NCBI RefSeq assembly: GCF_016862755.1
Contig: NZ_BONO01000013.1
Location: forward strand, 1-64,000
Direction: 5' to 3'
Source of the DNA: Cellulomonas pakistanensis
GTDB lineage: Bacteria > Actinomycetota > Actinomycetes > Actinomycetales > Cellulomonadaceae
Length of the DNA: 64,000 bases
Of the stretch, positions 59,366 through 64,000 are shown piece after piece. The notes below the pieces were generated by a model, which searched no databases, had not been told where the DNA came from, and was given only the letters and a program-made list of their open reading frames with translations. How positions within the stretch are numbered: the stretch's first letter is position 1; the number at the start of each line of letters is the position of its first letter. Made by a program: the position numbers and the translations under genes.

Positions 59366-60551
59366 CGGGGTCGCGCTGGCGCACGACTACGCCACGCAGC
59401 GCGGCGGCGCGGAGCGCGTCGCCCTGGTGATGGCCGACGCGTTCCCCGGCGCCCCCCTCTACACGACGCTCTACCACCCCGAGGGCACGTTCCCGGAGTT
59501 CGGGCCGCTCGACGTGCGGACCAGCCCGCTCGACCGGGTCGGCGTGCTCCGCCGGCACCACCGGCTCGCGCTGCCCCTGCTGGCGCCGGCCGTGCGCGCG
59601 ACGCCGATCGAGGCGGACGTGCTGCTCGCGTCGTCGACCGGCTGGGCGCACGGCTTCCCGACCACGGGCCGCAAGGTCGTCTACTGCCACGCCCCGGCCC
59701 GGTGGCTGTACCAGTCGGACCGGTACCTCGGCCCCGCCCGCCAGGGCGGCTCCGGGAACGCCCCCGGCGGGGCGCAGCGCCGGCTGGCGGCCGCCGCACT
59801 CGGGCTGCTGGCGCCCGCGCTGCGTGCCTGGGACCGGCGCGCCGCCGGCACCGCCGACCGCTACCTCGCGAACTCGACGGTCACGGCCCGCGCGATCCGC
59901 GAGGTGTACGGCATCGAGGCGGAGATCGTGCCGCCGCCGCCCGCCATGCTGCCCGGCGGTCCCGAGACCCCGGTCGACGGCGTCGAGCCCGGCTTCCTGC
60001 TGTGCGTCGCGCGGCTGCTGCCGTACAAGAACGTGGACGTCGTGGTCGAGGCCGTCCGGCGCACGCCCGGCGCCCGGCTGGTCGTGGTCGGCGACGGCCC
60101 CGAGCGCGCCGCCCTGGAGCACCGCGTGCGCGACCTGCCGCGCGTGGTCCTGGCCGGCCGCGTCGACGACGCCCGCCTGCGCTGGCTGTACCGGAACAGC
60201 GCCGCCCTGGTCGCCGCCTCGTACGAGGACTACGGCCTGTCCCCGCTGGAGGCCGCGGCCTTCGGCCGCCCGTCCGTCGTGCTGCGCGACGGCGGGTACC
60301 TCGACACCGTCCGCGACGGCGTCACCGGGGAGTTCTTCGACGCCCCCGACCCCGACCTGGTGGCCGAGGCCGCCGAGCGCGCGCTGGCCCGCACGTGGGA
60401 CCCCACGGTGCTGACCGCGCACGCCGACGACTTCGCCGCCGAGCGGTTCGTCGAGCGGCTGCACCGCGTCGTGCGCGAGGAGCGCGCGGCCGGGCGGTCC
60501 GGCGAGCTGCCGCGGCCCGAGCCCGTCCCGACCGAAAGGCGACCCCGATGA
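59352..60551 (+). CDS. Glycosyltransferase, GT4 family
   Basis: 399 aa. Retaining GT-B fold. Seen: VALAHDYATQRGGAERVALVMADAFPGAPLYTTLYHP at the N-terminus, YCHAPARWLYQSDRYLGP, ANSTVTARAIREVYG, FLLCVARLLPYKNVDVVVEAV, VVGDGPER, and the C-terminal ASYEDYGLSPLEAAAFGRPSVV with the conserved E-x7-E spacing region. The sugar specificity (often mannose) is not certain. It overlaps the preceding gene by 14 bases and its stop overlaps the Wzz-like start by ATGA. Confidence 0.9.
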   Translation: MAVGDGVALAHDYATQRGGAERVALVMADAFPGAPLYTTLYHPEGTFPEFGPLDVRTSPLDRVGVLRRHHRLALPLLAPAVRATPIEADVLLASSTGWAHGFPTTGRKVVYCHAPARWLYQSDRYLGPARQGGSGNAPGGAQRRLAAAALGLLAPALRAWDRRAAGTADRYLANSTVTARAIREVYGIEAEIVPPPPAMLPGGPETPVDGVEPGFLLCVARLLPYKNVDVVVEAVRRTPGARLVVVGDGPERAALEHRVRDLPRVVLAGRVDDARLRWLYRNSAALVAASYEDYGLSPLEAAAFGRPSVVLRDGGYLDTVRDGVTGEFFDAPDPDLVAEAAERALARTWDPTVLTAHADDFAAERFVERLHRVVREERAAGRSGELPRPEPVPTERRPR

Positions 60552-62404
60552 CCCTGCAGGACATGCTCCGGACCGTGTGGTTCGGCAAGTGGCTGGTGCT
60601 GGTGTCCGTGCTCGCCGCGATCGGCGGCGCCTACCTGTACGTGTCCCGGCAGGAGCCGCAGTACGCGAGCTCCGCGACCGTGCAGATCGTCGACGCCGAG
60701 ACGCTGGCCGCGGCCGGCGTGCGGCTGGAGAGCGACCCCAGCCTGGTCACGAGCGACTCCGTGACGGCCGCGGCGGCCGAGGAGCTGGGCGACCCCGGGC
60801 TCGCCGACGGCCTGGCCGCGTCCTCCACCGCGGAGTACGTGTCCGACACCGCCAGCGCGGTGCTGATCACGGAGACCGGCCCGGACGGCGACGCCACGGT
60901 GGACCGCGCGAACGCCGTCGCAGGCGCCTACGTCGCGGCGCTGCAGGCGCAGTTCGACGACGACGTGGCCTCCATGCAGGAGCGCCTCGGCACGCTCGCC
61001 GAGAGCATCGACCAGCAGCAGAAGGCGATCACCGAGGCCCGGCGCGCGGCCGCGGCCGCCTCGGCCAACGCGAACCCGAACGCGCAGTTCGACCCGGTCG
61101 ACGGCCTCCTCGAGGCGCAGTACTCGACGACGATGGACCAGTACCAGACGCTGTCCGGCCAGGTGACCCAGGCGCAGCTGCTCGCGTCGCCGGCGACCAT
61201 CCTGCAGAACGCCGTCGGCAGCACCCTGGTGAGCCTGCCCGCGAGCCTGGTGTACGCGATCGCCGCGCTGGCCGGCCTGCTGGTCGGCATCGGGCTCGCG
61301 GTCGTCCGCCGGGGCCTGGACACCAAGGTCCGCACCTCCGGCCAGGCGCGCCGCTCGGCCGGCGCCCCGGTGCTCGCGCGGCTGACCGGCACCGGCGTGG
61401 CCCTCAAGTCCGCCGAGGCCGAGGGCACGCTCCCCGTCGCCCGCCGCGAGGCCACCGCGTACACGCGGTCCATCCGCGAGCTGCGCACCGCGCTGCAGGC
61501 CGCGGTCGAGAACGACTCCGGCAGCGCCGTCATCGTCGTCACCGCCGCGGACGTCGAGACCCCCCGGTCCTTCCTCGCCGCGAACCTGGCCGCGTCCTGG
61601 GCGCTGTCCGGCCGCAGCGTGGTCGTGCTGTCCGGCGACCTGCGCCAGCCGCGGCTCAACGCTCTGCTCCCCGCCGACGCCGAGGCGCCCGCGCCCACCG
61701 GCCGCGGCGGTGGCCGGGCCCGGACCGCCGTCGTCCCGACCGCGATCCCGCACCTGTCCGTGCACCCGGCGCTGCACACCGAGCTGGACCCGGCCGACTT
61801 CCTCGCGTCGGCGGACGTCCGGGCCCTGGTCGAGCAGCTGCGGGCGACCGCGGACGTCGTCATCATCGACGCCCCGCCGATGCTGGTCGCGGCCGACGCG
61901 ACGATCCTCGGGTCGTACGCCGACGGCGTGCTGCTCGCGGTGACGCTGGGCCACACGCACGTCGGCGCCGTCGAGGAGTCCGCGGAGCGGCTGCGGGCCG
62001 CCAACGCCGCGCTGCTCGGCCTGTCGGTGGACGGCACGTCCGAGCGCGGCGAGGCGACCTACGACGCCACGTACGCGTTCGCCGGTGCCGCGGACGAGGC
62101 GGAGGCCGCGCCGCAGGGCGAGGACGCCGACCGCGCCGAGACGGACGCCGCCGAGGCGCCCGCCGCGCCGGCCGACGCCGACGTCCCGGCCCCGCGCCCC
62201 GACGGCCAGCACCGCGCCGGCGACCCGCAGCCCCCGGCCGACGCCGAGGCGCCCGCGGAGGCCGACGCCGCCGGGTCCGACGCGGCCGCCGGGTCCGACG
62301 CAGCCGCCGGGGCCGACGCGCCGACGGACGCCGACGCGACCCCGGCCGACGACGCCGCCCGCACCGACGCCGACCGCAAGCCGGTCGCCGCCGAGTCGAA
62401 GTGA
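60548..62404 (+). CDS. Wzz/BY-kinase-like chain-length protein with degenerate P-loop
   Basis: 618 aa. Seen: Wzz-type N-terminus with helix WLVLVSVLAAIGGAYLYVS (about 14-32), a coiled-coil external part (about 120-190), second helix near 228-250, then a CpsD/BY-kinase-like domain. Where the P-loop should be the sequence is VTAADVETPRSFLAANLA (about 332-349): no GK[ST]. Walker A'-like VVVLSGDLRQPRL and Walker B-like VVIIDAPPML are kept. The C-terminal 100 residues are Ala/Asp-rich, without the usual Tyr cluster. It probably acts as a structural polysaccharide co-polymerase without kinase activity (inference). ATG 60548 and GTGA overlap with the next GT. Confidence 0.8.
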   Translation: MTLQDMLRTVWFGKWLVLVSVLAAIGGAYLYVSRQEPQYASSATVQIVDAETLAAAGVRLESDPSLVTSDSVTAAAAEELGDPGLADGLAASSTAEYVSDTASAVLITETGPDGDATVDRANAVAGAYVAALQAQFDDDVASMQERLGTLAESIDQQQKAITEARRAAAAASANANPNAQFDPVDGLLEAQYSTTMDQYQTLSGQVTQAQLLASPATILQNAVGSTLVSLPASLVYAIAALAGLLVGIGLAVVRRGLDTKVRTSGQARRSAGAPVLARLTGTGVALKSAEAEGTLPVARREATAYTRSIRELRTALQAAVENDSGSAVIVVTAADVETPRSFLAANLAASWALSGRSVVVLSGDLRQPRLNALLPADAEAPAPTGRGGGRARTAVVPTAIPHLSVHPALHTELDPADFLASADVRALVEQLRATADVVIIDAPPMLVAADATILGSYADGVLLAVTLGHTHVGAVEESAERLRAANAALLGLSVDGTSERGEATYDATYAFAGAADEAEAAPQGEDADRAETDAAEAPAAPADADVPAPRPDGQHRAGDPQPPADAEAPAEADAAGSDAAAGSDAAAGADAPTDADATPADDAARTDADRKPVAAESK

Positions 62405-63606
62405 GCGCCGCCCCCGCACCGGGTGCCCGCCCGGTGCGGGTGGCGGTGCTCGACCACACGGCCCAGCTCGGCGGCGCGGAGCTCGCGCTGCTGCGCACCT
62501 GCCGCGCGCTGGACCCCGCGCAGGTCGAGGTCACCGTCGTCCTGTTCGCCGACGGCCCCCTGGCGGGCCGGCTGCGGGACGCCGGCGTCGCGGTGCGAGT
62601 CGTGCCGCTCGACCCGCGGATCGCGCAGACCGACCGCGCGACGGCGGGGCGGTCCGCGGCGGGCGCCGCCCGCTCGGTCGCGGCCACGCTGCCGTTCGTG
62701 GCGCGCCTGGCCCGCCTGCTGCGCGACCTGCAGCCCGACGTCGTGCACACCACGTCGCTCAAGGCCGACCTCATCGGCCTGCCCGCCGCCGCGCTGGCCC
62801 GGCGGCCGCTGGTCTGGCACGTGCACGACCGGATCGCCGAGGACTACCTGCCCGCGCCGGTCGCCCGGGTGCTTCGGGTCGCGGCCCGCCGCGGGCCGCG
62901 GCACGTCGTCGTGAACTCGCACGCGACCGCCCGCACGCTGCTGCCGCTGCCGCGCGGCTGGACGCTCGCGTACCCGGGCCTCGCCCCGGAGCAGGTGGCG
63001 GAGGACCCGGCCGCGCGCCCGGCGCCGGCGACCCCGGTGGTCGGCCTGGTCGGTCGGGTCAGCCCGACGAAGGGCCAGCGGGAGTTCGTGGCCGCGGCGG
63101 CGCTGCTCGCCGAGCGGTTCCCGGCGGCCCGGTTCCGCGTCGTCGGCGCCGCGCTGTTCGAGGAGCAGGCCTACGAGGCGGAGCTGCGCGCGCAGGTGGC
63201 CGCCCTCGGGCTCGCGGACCGGGTCGAGCTGACCGGCTGGGTCGCCGACCCGGTCGCGGAGATCGACCGGCTGTCCGTGCTGGTGCACGCGTCGCCGGTG
63301 CCCGAGCCGTTCGGCCAGGTCGTCGTCGAGGGCATGGCCCGCGGCGTGCCGGTGGTCGCGACCGCCGGCGGCGGCGTGGACGAGATCGCGGTGGCCGGCG
63401 ACGGCACCCCGCGCTGCCTCGTCGTGCAGCCCCGGGACGTGCCCGCGCTGGCCGACGCCGTCGCGCGGGTGCTCGACCGGCCGGAGGAGGCCGCGGCCCG
63501 CGCGGACCGGGCGTGGAAGGACGTGCAGGCGGACTACGCGATCGCGCGGACCGCCGAGCGGCTCACCGCGGTGTGGCGGCGGGTCGCGAGGCCCGCACGC
63601 GGCTGA
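62401..63606 (+). CDS. Glycosyltransferase, GT4 family
   Basis: 401 aa. Seen: VRVAVLDHTAQLGGAELALLRTCRALDP at the start, DVVHTTSLKADLIGLPAAALARRPLVWHVHD, VVNSHATARTLL, PVVGLVGRVSPTKGQREFVAAAALLAERFP and the donor-site ASPVPEPFGQVVVEGMARGVPVVATAGGGVDEI. A typical exopolysaccharide GT4. GTG 62401 overlaps the Wzz-like stop. Its 3' end overlaps the convergent glycosyltransferase by 44 bases. Confidence 0.9.
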   Translation: MSAAPAPGARPVRVAVLDHTAQLGGAELALLRTCRALDPAQVEVTVVLFADGPLAGRLRDAGVAVRVVPLDPRIAQTDRATAGRSAAGAARSVAATLPFVARLARLLRDLQPDVVHTTSLKADLIGLPAAALARRPLVWHVHDRIAEDYLPAPVARVLRVAARRGPRHVVVNSHATARTLLPLPRGWTLAYPGLAPEQVAEDPAARPAPATPVVGLVGRVSPTKGQREFVAAAALLAERFPAARFRVVGAALFEEQAYEAELRAQVAALGLADRVELTGWVADPVAEIDRLSVLVHASPVPEPFGQVVVEGMARGVPVVATAGGGVDEIAVAGDGTPRCLVVQPRDVPALADAVARVLDRPEEAAARADRAWKDVQADYAIARTAERLTAVWRRVARPARG

Positions 63607-64000
63607 GCACCGCCTGCATCTCGCGGACCCGGTCCGACCAGCGCGGCACGTCCGCCGGCGCGGGGCCGACGCCGGTGGGGCGCCCCTCCGCGAGCACCCG
63701 CACGACCGCGTCCGCCAGGTTCTGCGGCGACGCGGTGGTGACCCGGTCGGCGGGCTGGTCGCGGAACCCGGCGACGGGCGTGGCGACGACGGGCCGGCCG
63801 ACGGCCAGGTACTCGTAGAGCTTGATCGGGTCGAGCGAGTCGGTGAACGCGTCGACCACGTGCGGCACCAGCAGGACGCCGGCGTGCTGCAGGTAGGCGG
63901 GCACCAGCGCGGCGGGGCGCGGGCCGAGCACCAGCGCGCCCGCGGCGTCGAGCCGGGTCAGGTCCAGCGGGTCGAGCAGCGCCGGGCCGACGAGCACCAG
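63563..64000 (-). CDS. Glycosyltransferase, C-terminal part (runs off the window)
   Basis: At least 145 codons are inside the window; the start is beyond the right edge. Seen: LVGPALLDPLDLTRL, a donor-site-like DAFTDSLDPIKLYEYLAVGRPVVATPVAGFRD and a C-terminal helix with RWSDRVREMQAVL. The DPIKLYEYLAVGRPVV segment is common in GT4/GT1 enzymes of polysaccharide clusters. Convergent with, and overlapping by 44 bases, the upstream-facing GT4 gene. No full-length statement can be made. Confidence 0.8.
   Translation of the reverse strand: MVLVGPALLDPLDLTRLDAAGALVLGPRPAALVPAYLQHAGVLLVPHVVDAFTDSLDPIKLYEYLAVGRPVVATPVAGFRDQPADRVTTASPQNLADAVVRVLAEGRPTGVGPAPADVPRWSDRVREMQAVLSRVRASRPAATPR

Overview
The window is a high-GC actinobacterial chromosome segment, most likely from a Cellulomonas-like member of the Micrococcales. 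The reasons are very GC-rich coding sequence, many GTG starts, ATGA/GTGA gene overlaps, leaderless-looking promoters with TANNNT -10 boxes, and a gene order that follows the actinobacterial block best known from Mycobacterium tuberculosis (Rv0991c to Rv1018c). No CRISPR array, prophage, transposase, integrase or rRNA gene was seen. The first 89 bases hold only the sequence downstream of the first gene.

Region 0-15 kb: an FmdB/Ruc-type zinc chaperone gene preceded by a CIRCE (HrcA) operator; 5-formyl-THF cyclo-ligase; a MoeA/Glp - RimJ - SepX/GlpR cell-division cluster; tRNA-Ala; an SBF-like transporter; a DUF4349 lipoprotein; a GH20 hexosaminidase; protein O-mannosyltransferase; CtaG and DUF2243 membrane proteins; RsmI; an AlaC-like aminotransferase; and a DUF2807 lipoprotein.

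Region 15.3-19.3 kb is accessory. It holds a lower-GC two-gene cassette (a family I link to DUF488 partners, plus a DUF488 protein) whose convergent stop codons share one CTAG, bounded by 14-bp inverted repeats. Next come a truncated second copy of the ispE 3' end and a hydrolase-GNAT fusion with a second GNAT. The truncated and intact ispE ends form direct repeats around the hydrolase/GNAT pair.

Region 19.3-31.2 kb returns to conserved order: ispE, rsmA, two resuscitation-factor-like wall hydrolases (each with a GTAAC-N6-GTGAC, MtrA-like box upstream), tatD, metG, an amino-acid permease, two small hypothetical genes and an ABC-F ATPase.

Region 31.2-52.5 kb holds two histidine kinase/response regulator/ABC-exporter modules, a TetR-MarR pair, and the most distinctive system in the window. 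This is an eight-gene operon (43978 to 37465, minus strand) of small exported proteins ending in a SipW/ER-type Ser-His signal peptidase. Five of the proteins carry the SipW-cognate type N-terminus ([FY]-x-D just after a short hydrophobic core); one is a predicted RCC1-like propeller and one carries a LAITG sortase motif. A large LuxR/ATPase (LAL-type) regulator is divergent from it across a 450-bp control region, and tRNA-Gln follows the regulator. I interpret the operon as a secreted matrix or surface-fibre system.

Region 52.6-57 kb is the housekeeping run glmU-prs-rplY-pth. A 783-bp intergenic region follows with four related palindromic repeats, three of exactly 69 nt with compensatory arm changes. 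The window ends in an exopolysaccharide cluster: a phosphoglycosyltransferase, two GT4 enzymes, a Wzz/BY-kinase-like protein without a P-loop, and the start-truncated C-terminal part of a convergent glycosyltransferase.
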